A stretch of 64,000 nt of DNA from Chitinophaga polysaccharea (GCF_902150045.1 NZ_CABFVU010000004.1:310001-374000); one strand, 5' to 3'; counted from the stretch's first letter, positions 1-9,195 are shown. Numbers and translations: made by a program. The notes: generated from the sequence alone by a model not told the origin.

Positions 1-2117
1 TCCCTTCCGTTTGTTACCGTGATGCGTGGCAATTCCTTACGCTTTTTAATGGGCATAATGCGCATATGACAGGCGCCTTTTTTATGTCCGAGTAACCGGA
101 AGGTGGCTGTTTTTCCCCTGGTGCTGAAACCCGCTGTGGGGTAATCAATGTATACAAGAAGTGATTCACCCGGGATGGTGTAATAATGATGAGGGACCAA
201 TGTAAAAGGCAGCCCTGCCCCGTATACTTCCTGCCCTACGGTTCCTGACTCAGCCCATCCATCCTGGAGATCTTCTATGGGAAGCCACAACTCTTTTGCC
301 ACTTCCCCTGTTTTAGTGTTTTTTGCAATGCAATCATCGGGTAACATGGGAGGATAGTAATAGTTCGCCCGGTTGATATAGTAGCGTATAAACTCTGCCA
401 GCAGCAGCCGGATAGAAGCTGGTATTGAAATATCCTCTGCCAGCAACAGGTAATCGCTGAAAGAAGCAAAACATTCCGTTTCCTCATAAACAGCGGTATA
501 TGGCGCATCCCGCAGCGGAAACATAGCGAAGAAAGTAGAATAGTTTACAGCAAACCCGTAATTGCAATTCCACAACCACACATGCTTAAACATATTGGCC
601 AGGCAGAGGTAACTGATATTTAAGTACACTTCGTTTTTGGTAAGCGTGAACAGTTTCAATGCAGTGAATGCAGAGAAAGCAGTATTATTGGCCTGGTAAA
701 AAAGCTCAAATCCTTCTCCCTGTAATGACAGGCAGGCTCTTTTAGCTTCTTCCAGGTATTCCTCTTTTTGAGTCACCTCCCATGCCAGCAGCATCGTTTT
801 GGCATAAATACCCGGCACATCTTTTTCACCTCCTTTACCAGGTTCTGTTTCTGCTTTTATTACTTCCAGTGTTTCCATATTATAGAATACCGGCCACTTA
901 TAGTTAAAATGATGCGCTACCCTGATAGCAAAATCCAGCGAATGGGAAAGCTTGTCCATAATGCCTTTATGACCCTGCTTTACCAGGCGGATGAGGTTTA
1001 ACAACGGATGATGGAGATACCAGCTATCCATAACCAGCGGATGCTTATGCTCTTCTGATTTATCAAGCCGGTGCGCAGCGGCAGGCAGCCATCGCACGAA
1101 GGTGTTTAGCTTGTTGTCATAGAAGTCCGGTATTATGTTTATGAGGTCATTTATGATCTTCATTTCCCGCTTATTCCATTTCTGGTATTCCGTTAGAGGA
1201 AGTAACACCGCCATTTGCACCATTAGCTCGGGAGGTGTTTTATAATCGCATACATAGGCATTCAAAAAGGCATGCCCGTTTACCTGGCACCAGCTGCCAG
1301 CGCTGTGCTCCAGGTCGTACCACGCCTTTTCAGCTATTTCCGGCCAGTGATGATATTGTGTGTTGGGTTTTGGGAGACGCAGATAGATCTCCGCCAGCAG
1401 GTCCATGAACTGTATGGACATTTCTGTTTCATTTGCAGGTATTTTAGCATCCATAACTATAAAGGCGTCGCTGATGGTGTAAGTTTTACCTGTCTTTAAA
1501 AATTGCTTATCCGATGATGGCAGCATAAAGCCGATATCCGGCCAGGTGCCGCCAACTGTATTGCTGAGGGAAGTCTTCGTTTGCCCGCAATAGTTACCCA
1601 GTGCAGAAAGATTTTGCAGGTACAGCACTGCGCCTGAGTGAGGCGCCTTTATACCAAAATAGATCATCCCGGTGCGGGGGCCGTTTTGGGAAGCATAAAT
1701 ATCACCTTCAGGAAACCCGCTGCTGCCGGCGGAATTCAACGGCATTATGTCACGCGGCCAGTAATGAAAAGCAAGTGCAGCTTTTGGTGTAACAGTAGTT
1801 CTGCAGCGAAAACAGGGATACCCGTTGTGATAAAGATCCAGGGTGACCTGGTATGTGGCTGCCAGCGTGTCCAACTGGAAAATGGCCTGGTTCCTTTTCT
1901 TTGTAGTACTTTTTATTTCAATTTTATCATGCGGGGCATATACCGCCCTGAAGGTAATACGTGCGCCTTCAGGCCATTCGGTCATTACCCATAATGCATC
2001 TCCCACGCAATACACATAACAGTTGCTGTTGCCAAGTTGCTGATAAAAAATTTCTTTTAATTCAGGATTATTGAATATACCATCAATTGCCGCCGCCTGA
2101 GGGGAAATGCCTTCCAT
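1..2117 (-). CDS. Large uncharacterised protein, C-terminus cut by the left edge
   Basis: Reading the minus strand from the ATG at 2117 gives about 705 codons with no stop before base 1, so the protein continues outside the window. I do not recognise the family. The N-terminal third (to about residue 220) looks beta-rich. The middle is helical and rich in Trp, Tyr and His, with motifs such as WLWNCNYG and YHHWPEIAEKAW. The last visible part turns beta-rich again (FTLVPHHYYTIPGES). This order resembles carbohydrate-active proteins built on a helical toroid flanked by beta domains, but that is inference and I could place no catalytic residue. There is no signal peptide at the chosen start. It lies 16 bases downstream of a small membrane-protein gene on the same strand, so they may be co-transcribed. 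Confidence 0.75.
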   Translation of the reverse strand, partial: MEGISPQAAAIDGIFNNPELKEIFYQQLGNSNCYVYCVGDALWVMTEWPEGARITFRAVYAPHDKIEIKSTTKKRNQAIFQLDTLAATYQVTLDLYHNGYPCFRCRTTVTPKAALAFHYWPRDIMPLNSAGSSGFPEGDIYASQNGPRTGMIYFGIKAPHSGAVLYLQNLSALGNYCGQTKTSLSNTVGGTWPDIGFMLPSSDKQFLKTGKTYTISDAFIVMDAKIPANETEMSIQFMDLLAEIYLRLPKPNTQYHHWPEIAEKAWYDLEHSAGSWCQVNGHAFLNAYVCDYKTPPELMVQMAVLLPLTEYQKWNKREMKIINDLINIIPDFYDNKLNTFVRWLPAAAHRLDKSEEHKHPLVMDSWYLHHPLLNLIRLVKQGHKGIMDKLSHSLDFAIRVAHHFNYKWPVFYNMETLEVIKAETEPGKGGEKDVPGIYAKTMLLAWEVTQKEEYLEEAKRACLSLQGEGFELFYQANNTAFSAFTALKLFTLTKNEVYLNISYLCLANMFKHVWLWNCNYGFAVNYSTFFAMFPLRDAPYTAVYEETECFASFSDYLLLAEDISIPASIRLLLAEFIRYYINRANYYYPPMLPDDCIAKNTKTGEVAKELWLPIEDLQDGWAESGTVGQEVYGAGLPFTLVPHHYYTIPGESLLVYIDYPTAGFSTRGKTATFRLLGHKKGACHMRIMPIKKRKELPRITVTNGR

Positions 2118-2133
2118 ATCTGTGAAATTAGGG

Positions 2134-2490
2134 TTAGAATATATTTATGCACCACAATGCAATTAATAAGAGCTGAATGCATGCATCCAGCAGATAAATT
2201 TTTGATATCACTTTTTTTACGACATATATGATGTCAATAGTTAACAATCCCAGGGCAGTACCAGCGCCAATAGTGAAAGTAAAGGCATCCACCGGCCGTC
2301 TATCCATCACTGCATTTAGTAGAGTTGCGCCGGTAACCGCTAATAGTATTCCTACAGTTTTAACCAGCCATACATCCGTTTTGTGGCCGGTGACTGTTTC
2401 AAAGCTGCCATAATGCATCAGCGGCCACACCCCGGTTACCAGGAAATAAATTCCCTGTGTCCACAGAACAGTTTCAGACATTAGCGTCAT
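2134..2490 (-). CDS. Small integral membrane protein
   Basis: About 118 residues with four hydrophobic stretches (for example TQGIYFLVTGVWPLM, TVGILLAVTGATLLNAVM and IQLLLIALWCINIF), so it should be an inner-membrane protein with about four helices. There is a conserved-looking acidic and Arg segment between helices 2 and 3 (DRRPVD). I cannot name the family. The start is taken at the ATG at 2490. A GTG two codons further upstream and an ATG three codons downstream are also possible. It is followed after 16 bases by the large gene at 1-2117. The 255 bases upstream (to 2745) contain no gene I can support. Confidence 0.6.
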   Translation of the reverse strand: MTLMSETVLWTQGIYFLVTGVWPLMHYGSFETVTGHKTDVWLVKTVGILLAVTGATLLNAVMDRRPVDAFTFTIGAGTALGLLTIDIIYVVKKVISKIYLLDACIQLLLIALWCINIF

Positions 2491-2745
2491 TTGCACATAT
2501 TACCGTTAACAAGTTGTGTAATCCATAAAGATGAGTATTAAAATTTATACCAATGTTGAATACGAAACTAACGCCTGCCGTAAGCCTGGCTGTGATGTGG
2601 TGTTGTGGCGGATGAGCTGATGCGTATGAAAGACAGATGGCTGTAACCTCATGTACACAGGTGTTGTAAACGTGGATGAAAAGCCACGGGCTGATATTCG
2701 GGAGAGGTATTTTCAGGACAGGTTGTAATGTACGGCCTGCTTTAT

Positions 2746-4035
2746 TTAATGCAGCCAGTGACGCTGGATATCTTCCATCGACTGTCCCTTTGTTTCCGGT
2801 ACCAGTTTAAATACCGTTATAAAAGCGAACACACAGCATAAGGCGAAACACCCGAATGTTTGAGGTGTTCCTGCGAAAGCCAGCATAACGGGCGTGAGCT
2901 GTCCCATAATCGCATCGGCGGTCCACATCACCATAATGCTGAGCGACAATGCTTTTGCGCGGATGCTGTCGGGAAATATTTCTGCAGCGATCACAAATTT
3001 CAGCGGACCGATGGAAAACGCAAAGCAGGCCAGGAAAGCCAGCACACAAAGCAGGAGGTAGATGCCGTTAACTGCGCCGGTGTAAAAGCAAAGGCCTGTA
3101 AGCATCAGGCTGATAGCTGCTCCGGCTGTTCCCCATAAATACAGCGGGCGCCTGCCAACGCTGTCTACTTTCCAGATGGCTATGAAGGTAAAGAGCACAT
3201 TGGCTGCACCGAAAAATAACTGGCTGATGAGGGAGTTATCCAGTGTAAGACCGGATTGGTGCAGGATAGTAGGCCCGTAATAAATAATGGCATTGATACC
3301 GCTGAACTGTGAAAAGAACGGGAGCAGGACCGCTATCAGCAAAGCGCGGCGGAAACGGGGCGCCAGCAGTTGCGTATAGCCGGCAGCGTTACCTGTTACG
3401 GTAGCGTACTGTTGCTTTGTCCAGCGGGGACTTTCAGGGATAAAAATAATACCCAGCAAAAAAAGCAGTGCAGGAAAAATACCTACCCCGAACATTTTAC
3501 GCCAAACTTCCAGGTGGCTGATCAGCGGCCATCCGTTTTGGGAAGGCGTTGCGGCATACTTCAGCAGCAGTGCATTGCTGGCATAAGCGCAAAAGATGCC
3601 AATGGTAACGGCCAGCTGGTAATAGGTAACCAGTCTTCCCCGCAAATGATCCGGGGCAATTTCTGAGAGATAGAGCGGCACCACGCTGGAGGCTATGCCT
3701 ACGGCCATACCGCCAAGAATGCGTGCTGCAATAAGCCAGGAAAATGAAGGTATAAAAGTGCAGCCCAATGCAGTAAGCACAAACAATGCAGCCGACAGGA
3801 ACAATAGTTTTTTCCTGCCGAAGCGGTCGCTGAGGTCGCCGGCAAAAATAACCCCGGCAATACAGCCTGCAAGCGCAGATGATACAAACCATCCCAGCTG
3901 TGCCGGCGATAATAGAAACCGGTGTTCCACAAATGGGAGGATGCCGGACACCACCGCCATATCAAAACCAAAAAGGAAGCCGCCCAGGGAAGCTACCAGT
4001 GTAATGAAGCTGAGATGTTGACGCTGTTGCTGCAT
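2746..4035 (-). CDS. MFS sugar porter (SP family)
   Basis: 429 residues with about 12 membrane segments and the sugar-porter signatures in order: GGFLFGFDMAVVSG in helix 1, DRFGRKK in the helix 2-3 loop, PESPRW at the end of helix 6, VDSVGRRP in the helix 8-9 loop and PETKGQSMEDIQ at the C-terminus. These mark the SP family of proton-coupled sugar symporters (relatives of XylE, GalP and the glucose/mannose porters). It is the last gene of the unit GH38 - isomerase-like protein - porter, and the start codon is separated from the upstream stop by only one base. From this context it should import the monosaccharide, probably mannose, released in the periplasm. It is slightly short for the family, mainly in the central loop. 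Confidence 0.9.
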   Translation of the reverse strand: MQQQRQHLSFITLVASLGGFLFGFDMAVVSGILPFVEHRFLLSPAQLGWFVSSALAGCIAGVIFAGDLSDRFGRKKLLFLSAALFVLTALGCTFIPSFSWLIAARILGGMAVGIASSVVPLYLSEIAPDHLRGRLVTYYQLAVTIGIFCAYASNALLLKYAATPSQNGWPLISHLEVWRKMFGVGIFPALLFLLGIIFIPESPRWTKQQYATVTGNAAGYTQLLAPRFRRALLIAVLLPFFSQFSGINAIIYYGPTILHQSGLTLDNSLISQLFFGAANVLFTFIAIWKVDSVGRRPLYLWGTAGAAISLMLTGLCFYTGAVNGIYLLLCVLAFLACFAFSIGPLKFVIAAEIFPDSIRAKALSLSIMVMWTADAIMGQLTPVMLAFAGTPQTFGCFALCCVFAFITVFKLVPETKGQSMEDIQRHWLH

Positions 4036-4036
4036 A

Positions 4037-5833
4037 TCAGGTGGATGCTATTTGGTTAAAAACCGGGTGCGATGATTTTAAGAACGCTTTGATCAGTTTC
4101 ACCGGGCCATCATTATTGCAGGTGACCCGGCAGCTTACTGCGGCTGCCGGTATTACAAAAGTTTCAGCGTAATGATAGGTAGTCGTATGCCCGTTAGCGG
4201 TAGTAACCGTTACGGAACTGCCTTCCACCAGCATCATCACCAGGCATAGGCCATTGGTAGTAATATCAACACTGCCACTGAATTCCAGCCTGTGTACATC
4301 ATAAAAATGTTCGGCATGTGTAGGAAGGTGTACCAGCTGGTAGTTTTCCCCCTTATCTATTACGGCGGGCCTGGATATCAGTTGATCTTTCACTGCTTTA
4401 CCCTGCCTGCTGAAGTCCAGGTTATGAAAGGCATGGTCGATGTTGATAGCCCTGGGTTTTCCATCCAGTCCGGGTCGCAGCCAGTCGTACATTTTAAACG
4501 TGAAAATGTACGGGGTGGCGCTGATTTCCAGTACCAGGTTGTTGGCGCCTGCACTGTGCACCGTACCATTGGGAATCAGGAAAAGGGTATGTTTATCTGC
4601 CGCATGCTTTTGTACAAAATCCGTTATTTCTACCGGAATACCAAGATCCCGGCTGTTTTCCAGTTTGGTTTTAAATGCCTCCGGATCAATTCCCTCCCGG
4701 AAACCCAGGTACACAGCGGCATCGTCTTTACAATCCATGATATAATAGGTTTCATCCTGTGTAAAGGTTTCTCCGAAATGCGCCCGGATGTAATCCATTG
4801 CAGGATGACACTGAATGGAAAGGTTGCCGCCATCAAATGTATCGAGGAAGTCGAACCGGATAGGGAATTCATATTGAAAGATGTCTGCATGGTCCCCAAG
4901 AATGGCGGTATGTTGTGTATACATCATCCATTCAAAGGGAATTTCCATCAGGTAACCATCACTCTCAAAAAGTACCCCGTTCTCCGGAACAATCATCTCA
5001 AAAGACCAGGCATAATTTATTTCTTCCGTGTTAATGCCATTGATATGTGTTTTCAGCCACTGCCCGCCCCAGGCGCCTGCTTCAAACCAGGGCCTTACCC
5101 GGAAAGTACTGCGGGCCAACCGGGAAATACCTTCCTGCAGATCATGGTTAAATGCCCACGCTATATGATCTGGCCACTGGGTATCTGCCATAATCCGGAT
5201 GCGCTGCTGCAGGGTTTGTTTGTAATTATTCAACACTACCCAGTCTACGAAGTAAAATCGTTTGTACATTTCAGCGCTGCCACCGGCGGTGCTGCTGCCA
5301 AAGTTGGTAATAGTGCCTGCACGCATACGGTACTGCAGTTCGTTTTTGGGAAGATCCAGGTAGATAACCGGGGCGGTAGGATGTGCGAGTGCCGCCCCGC
5401 TTCCGTATATGATGTGCAGGTCATAAGGGCCTTCGGTCAGCAGTGTCGCGATCTTTTCTTCATCAAAAAAATCAGTGATGTGCAAAGAAGTTTTTGTGCC
5501 CCATACATCGCCTTCATTACCAATAAAAGGCGCCACCAGGTCTTGTATATACCGGCTGTCTTTTAAACAGCAATGCATATCGTACCACCTAACGTTAACG
5601 CCCATACGGGCAAGTTCCAGCTTCAGGGACGTGTATATCTTTTCCCAGAAAATACCTGCATAGCCATCTATTGCCACCACAGGATGCTGAACAATCCAGT
5701 TGGCCAGCGATGTATAGCCTGTCTGTATCTTGCCATTGCCGAGCGGATGAGCCGGGTACCTGTTGTAGGTATCCGGGGGAGGAGTTGCTGCATGTTCCGG
5801 CAGCAGGGGCTGTGCTGAATCTCGCCAGATCAT
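4037..5833 (-). CDS. Class I mannose-6-phosphate isomerase-like protein with an N-terminal kinase-like domain
   Basis: 598 residues. The C-terminal half is a type I phosphomannose isomerase cupin. The metal ligands can be matched to the family pattern: Gln341 and His343 in QCHP, Glu361 in DETYYI, and His426 in IPNGTVHSAG. The N-terminal half (about 45-230) looks like a P-loop nucleoside or sugar kinase fold (VVAIDGYAGIFWEKI, later YDLHIIYGSG, IYLDLP), but the Walker A position reads GYAGIFWEK without the GK[ST] needed to bind ATP phosphate. It overlaps neither neighbour (4 bases after the GH38 gene, 1 base before the porter), so it is part of that operon and should convert imported mannose or a derivative to a fructose compound. 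Whether it acts on phosphorylated or free sugar cannot be decided from sequence. Confidence 0.82.
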   Translation of the reverse strand: MIWRDSAQPLLPEHAATPPPDTYNRYPAHPLGNGKIQTGYTSLANWIVQHPVVAIDGYAGIFWEKIYTSLKLELARMGVNVRWYDMHCCLKDSRYIQDLVAPFIGNEGDVWGTKTSLHITDFFDEEKIATLLTEGPYDLHIIYGSGAALAHPTAPVIYLDLPKNELQYRMRAGTITNFGSSTAGGSAEMYKRFYFVDWVVLNNYKQTLQQRIRIMADTQWPDHIAWAFNHDLQEGISRLARSTFRVRPWFEAGAWGGQWLKTHINGINTEEINYAWSFEMIVPENGVLFESDGYLMEIPFEWMMYTQHTAILGDHADIFQYEFPIRFDFLDTFDGGNLSIQCHPAMDYIRAHFGETFTQDETYYIMDCKDDAAVYLGFREGIDPEAFKTKLENSRDLGIPVEITDFVQKHAADKHTLFLIPNGTVHSAGANNLVLEISATPYIFTFKMYDWLRPGLDGKPRAINIDHAFHNLDFSRQGKAVKDQLISRPAVIDKGENYQLVHLPTHAEHFYDVHRLEFSGSVDITTNGLCLVMMLVEGSSVTVTTANGHTTTYHYAETFVIPAAAVSCRVTCNNDGPVKLIKAFLKSSHPVFNQIAST

Positions 5834-5837
5834 AATC

Positions 5838-8800
5838 TTATTTTTTTGCTACGCGGATCATTATTATTCCTTTACCAGGAACAGGGAAACTATCCGGAAG
5901 TGTGCGCTTATTTGTTTCCAGTAAGTCGCTTTCTGAAATGTTTAAAGCGGTGGATTTATTTTTTGAAGATAGTATAGCCGTGGCCGTATGAGTGGCTGTA
6001 TTTACCAGTTGCATGATAACACCGTTCCCGTCTGCCGCAGGGTAGAGATTTTCCACATATATATTATCACCGCTAATGTTGAAGAACAGGCTTTCTGACG
6101 GAGAACCGTTTGCTGCTGCAACTACCGGTGGCTGATGATTTTCCAGGCCTTTGCTGTTCGCCGTGGCGGCATCAAATGCGCCATGTACCTGCAGGTAGTA
6201 ATGAAAAACCGTGATCCCTTCCTGGTCTCTGCGGAAATTGGTATGCCACAGGTTGTTCATTACCCAGGAAGAAATGAGCGGCTGCTGTTCCATAAAGGAA
6301 ATCCAGCGGGGAGAGTTATGCAGCCCGCCGAGTAACCCGGCTGTGGGATACTGTCCTATTTCAAACAGGGGCGCATCGGGGCTCGACCAGGTAACGCCCA
6401 TATTTTTTCCTGATACATCTACCCATCGCTGCTGCGTATACCAGTTCCTGTTAGTATGTGGCAGCTGGTCTGCTTCCGCGGTTATACTTCCCCAGGGTAT
6501 ATTGTATCGTACCTGTGCGCCGGGGATGCGGAAGGGGAATACAAAGTGTACGCTCTCCTTACTGCCAACAGCCGTTTTATCTATTGTATTCACCAGTGCC
6601 ACCTGGTCGGTACCCGAAGCAAGCTCTATTTCACGGGTGATGGAGCGGGCGCCCGGCGCTGTGCTGGTAACAGACAGGCTTACCACAAGCGGTCCTTTCT
6701 CTTTGATATGGATGTTGGCGGGACCGCTGTATTGTATTTTTTCGGCAGAGTCGCCAGGCATATAAGTATATTGATTCAACCCGGCGGAATCAGCAAGGTT
6801 CCCGTTATAACCTTTTTTTATGAGTTGAATGATATTACCGGTATATGGATCTACCCGGATGGAGTAAATACCGTTATCCAGGCTGTTATCCTTAACGGTG
6901 GCCTTTTGTGCCGGTGTTCCGGCAGCGCCGGGATGAATGGTGAACCGCTGTTTGGAAAAAGGTGGCAGCGAAGTGGCGGGAAATGCAAGTTCGCCCGTGC
7001 TGAGCCTTTGCGAAGGCAGTATCCTGCCGTTTATATCTTTCACCTGGTTGCCGGCAGTGCTGAGCGCAGCAGGAACACGAACCAGGGCTGTCCGGGTACG
7101 TCCAAGCGTATTGTATACATCAACGGCCTGTGTTGCCGTATTGGTATATCCGTTACCGTTAGTGCTGCTGCGCAGCAATGTTTCAGAGCGGGTTTGGGCG
7201 TTCAGCGCAAAGGCCTGTTTGTACTGCCACTGAGCGATAGCTTTAGGATCCTGTGGGTTGGATACGCTGTTGAAAGCACCCCAGGTATGTTCGTTGAACA
7301 TAATGAGGTCGGTCCAGGTATGTTGAAAGGAATCTGCCGGGTAGCCGGTTTTACCCCTGATGGCCCAGATGGCGCCTGCCTGCTGTAGCCGGTCGGATGC
7401 ATTCCGGTTAATGGCGGTTTCTCTGGCACCGGAGGCGATGCCGTCTGTCCAGTATTCGGTATAGTCGCCTGCAAATACCGGGATCTTATCCTTCCAGCCT
7501 GCTTCAAAGTCCTGGAAGAATTGTTTAACGGAAGTGATAATGAGTTTGGGAGATGTATAACGTTCGTTCCATGCCTTTACTGCGTCCGGCAGTTCGGGGT
7601 CTATGGGGGCATTATCGCTCATGGCCCAGGTGAGGAGGGTCATGTTGTAGGGAAAGTGCTGATGTTCCAGCTGGGACAGATAATCGAAAAGATATGGGTT
7701 GAGAAAGTTTTCACTTGGCTTACCGGTGTAGTAAGGCTTTGGATCTTCTACCGTAAAGAAGTTGGGTATTTTGCTTCCTTTCAGCGTATAGCCGATAGAG
7801 TAGGGAGATGATTGCCAGAAGAGCACTTGTTGTTTTCCCGAAGCGTCCTGCCAGTAGAAGGGCTTATCGCGCCATTGCCCCGAGCTGCCGATGCGGTCGT
7901 TGGCATTGGGAGCGCTGAGGAAATACCGGGTACCGGTAATGGCTGCCTGGCTGATCAATCCCCAGGAGGCGCCGGGTACGTCTCCCTGGAACATGGTGTT
8001 GATAGGAATGCCATAATCTTTTGCAAGACGGGCGCCGGTAGCAAACAGTTGCAGCAGCTGTGCGGGTGAGGTAGCGCTGGTATTGGTGTTAGCATAAGCG
8101 CCGTCAAGGTTGATCCATCCTTTTGTAACGGCTTCGCGGAAACGCTGTTTCTTTTCATCGCTGGCAGCGGCCAGGTATTTATCTACCACCCAGAGGGCTT
8201 CCGTATTCCATTTAAAGCGGGCTTCTGCCGGGTAGTTGGCCGTACGGGCGGCTATCTTAATGGCTTCATCAATATTGTTCATGTGAATGGTCAGCACTTT
8301 TGCCTGTACGTTGGTATATCCTACGTCTACATGGGAATGAGGCATGATATACACATTCCATTGCCGGGTGGGCGACACAATACAGCGGGCAGTGTAGGTT
8401 TGCCCGCTGCTGCTGACGCGTACAAACAGCTGGGCGTCTTTGTCTACCGGCGCGCCCGGCAGGGGCAGTTCCACTTCTCCGAGGCCGTCCTGGCTGGCTG
8501 CCAGCGTCAGGCTGTCTTCCTGTCCGTTAAAATGCATATATACCACTGCCGGCTGGTAGCTTTTGCCGCCATGAAAGCGCATCCTTACCATGCGGGCGGG
8601 TGTGCCGTGATGGTTCAGGTAAGCTACGGTAGGCTGTAGCTCAATGCTGGTAAAGGGTATGGGCTGTTGTTGTAGTGGGGATAATGAAGGAAGAGAATCT
8701 CTCTTGTCCATGGATAAAGCTCCGGTTACGCAGTTGGATGAATGACGGGACATCCCATTAGGGGTATAGAGAGGTTTCTCGCTTCCGGTGTTTGCGGCAT

Positions 8801-8912
8801 TTAACGAACGGAGCATTATCCCATTGCATGTAACGGAAAGCTCCGCCCCCAGGGCGTTTACACTGGTTGTTAGCCCCCAACACAAAATGAGTTCAGCTAT
8901 TATATGCTTCAT
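5838..8912 (-). CDS. Glycoside hydrolase family 38-like alpha-mannosidase, secreted
   Basis: About 1024 residues. A signal peptide follows the ATG at 8912 (MKHIIAELILCWG). A further in-frame ATG at 8924 lies inside the operator-promoter element and is less likely to be used. The GH38 N-terminal domain begins with HSHVDVGYT (residues 196-204 counted from 8924), the His-x-Asp zinc and catalytic region of the family. FKWNTEALWVVDKY and FQGDVPGASWG follow, and the C-terminal part is the family's beta-sandwich region. GH38 enzymes remove alpha-mannose with retention and use zinc. The position I align with the usual catalytic Asp is Asn281 (GAYANTNTS); Asp274 lies seven residues earlier. First gene of the unit with the isomerase-like protein and sugar porter. 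It is probably periplasmic and controlled by the adjacent GntR regulator. Confidence 0.83.
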   Translation of the reverse strand: MKHIIAELILCWGLTTSVNALGAELSVTCNGIMLRSLNAANTGSEKPLYTPNGMSRHSSNCVTGALSMDKRDSLPSLSPLQQQPIPFTSIELQPTVAYLNHHGTPARMVRMRFHGGKSYQPAVVYMHFNGQEDSLTLAASQDGLGEVELPLPGAPVDKDAQLFVRVSSSGQTYTARCIVSPTRQWNVYIMPHSHVDVGYTNVQAKVLTIHMNNIDEAIKIAARTANYPAEARFKWNTEALWVVDKYLAAASDEKKQRFREAVTKGWINLDGAYANTNTSATSPAQLLQLFATGARLAKDYGIPINTMFQGDVPGASWGLISQAAITGTRYFLSAPNANDRIGSSGQWRDKPFYWQDASGKQQVLFWQSSPYSIGYTLKGSKIPNFFTVEDPKPYYTGKPSENFLNPYLFDYLSQLEHQHFPYNMTLLTWAMSDNAPIDPELPDAVKAWNERYTSPKLIITSVKQFFQDFEAGWKDKIPVFAGDYTEYWTDGIASGARETAINRNASDRLQQAGAIWAIRGKTGYPADSFQHTWTDLIMFNEHTWGAFNSVSNPQDPKAIAQWQYKQAFALNAQTRSETLLRSSTNGNGYTNTATQAVDVYNTLGRTRTALVRVPAALSTAGNQVKDINGRILPSQRLSTGELAFPATSLPPFSKQRFTIHPGAAGTPAQKATVKDNSLDNGIYSIRVDPYTGNIIQLIKKGYNGNLADSAGLNQYTYMPGDSAEKIQYSGPANIHIKEKGPLVVSLSVTSTAPGARSITREIELASGTDQVALVNTIDKTAVGSKESVHFVFPFRIPGAQVRYNIPWGSITAEADQLPHTNRNWYTQQRWVDVSGKNMGVTWSSPDAPLFEIGQYPTAGLLGGLHNSPRWISFMEQQPLISSWVMNNLWHTNFRRDQEGITVFHYYLQVHGAFDAATANSKGLENHQPPVVAAANGSPSESLFFNISGDNIYVENLYPAADGNGVIMQLVNTATHTATAILSSKNKSTALNISESDLLETNKRTLPDSFPVPGKGIIMIRVAKK

Positions 8913-8938
8913 ATGTACAAACATACGTACATAATTTA
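8912..8938 (-). promoter_or_regulatory. Probable GntR operator and promoter of the GH38 unit
   Basis: On the minus strand the 27-bp element reads TAAATTATGT, three variable bases, then TATGTTTGTACATA. It contains the inverted repeat TATGT-N4-ACATA and the Bacteroidota -7 box TATGTTTG (TAnnTTTG) at 8918-8925. The same element, 24 of 27 bases identical, occurs at 15340-15366 in front of the other operon of the locus. The box ends 5 bases before the ATG at 8912, so transcripts would have almost no leader. Binding by the GntR protein is inferred. Confidence 0.7.
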
Positions 8939-8977
8939 GTATTCCGATATACCGTCAAGCAAGAACGTGGTGTTTTT

Positions 8978-9103
8978 AAAAAATCCGGCGGGCATCTCAC
9001 TTAAGTGTTCAGAAGTATCAGGGGAAGAATGAGACATCTTGTAAAAAAATCCGGCATCGCACATTGATATTCAAAAGGAAGAACAAAATGACAGGCATCT
9101 CAC
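8978..9103. repeat. Three degenerate copies of an ATCCGGC/GGCATCTCAC motif
   Basis: Copies at 8978-9000 (A6 tract, ATCCGGC, GGGCATCTCAC), 9043-9062 (A7 tract, ATCCGGC, ATCGCAC) and a partial one at 9093-9103 (AGGCATCTCAC). They lie upstream of the GH38 promoter element and downstream of the SusD terminator. Function unknown. Confidence 0.35.
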
Positions 9104-9141
9104 AAAAAGAGCCCCGAACAACATAACACAGCGCCCCAAAT

Positions 9142-9172
9142 AAAAAGGGCTGCCTCAGAAAGAGACAGCCCT
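9142..9172 (-). terminator. Rho-independent terminator after the SusD gene
   Basis: On the minus strand GGGCTGTCTC and GAGGCAGCCC form a stem (one A-C mismatch) with a loop of about 5 bases, followed by TTTTTATTT. It ends the glycosidase-SusC-SusD unit and separates it from the GH38 unit. Confidence 0.8.
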
Positions 9173-9195
9173 ATCTTTCAAATAAAAAATCTCCA

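Noticed and set aside
275..508. Short 77-codon minus-strand frame
   Set aside because: It is out of frame with the 705-codon protein that is open to the left edge and has no own features.
4292..5566. 424-codon plus-strand open frame
   Set aside because: It lies completely antisense to the isomerase-like gene, has low-complexity composition for a protein and shows no motif. It is a shadow frame of a long G+C-balanced gene.
6456..7388. 310-codon plus-strand open frame
   Set aside because: It is antisense to the GH38-like gene, with no recognisable feature.
8912..8924. Upstream ATG (8924) as start of the GH38-like protein
   Set aside because: It falls inside the repeated operator-promoter element. 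The ATG at 8912 gives a proper signal peptide and lies directly after the element.
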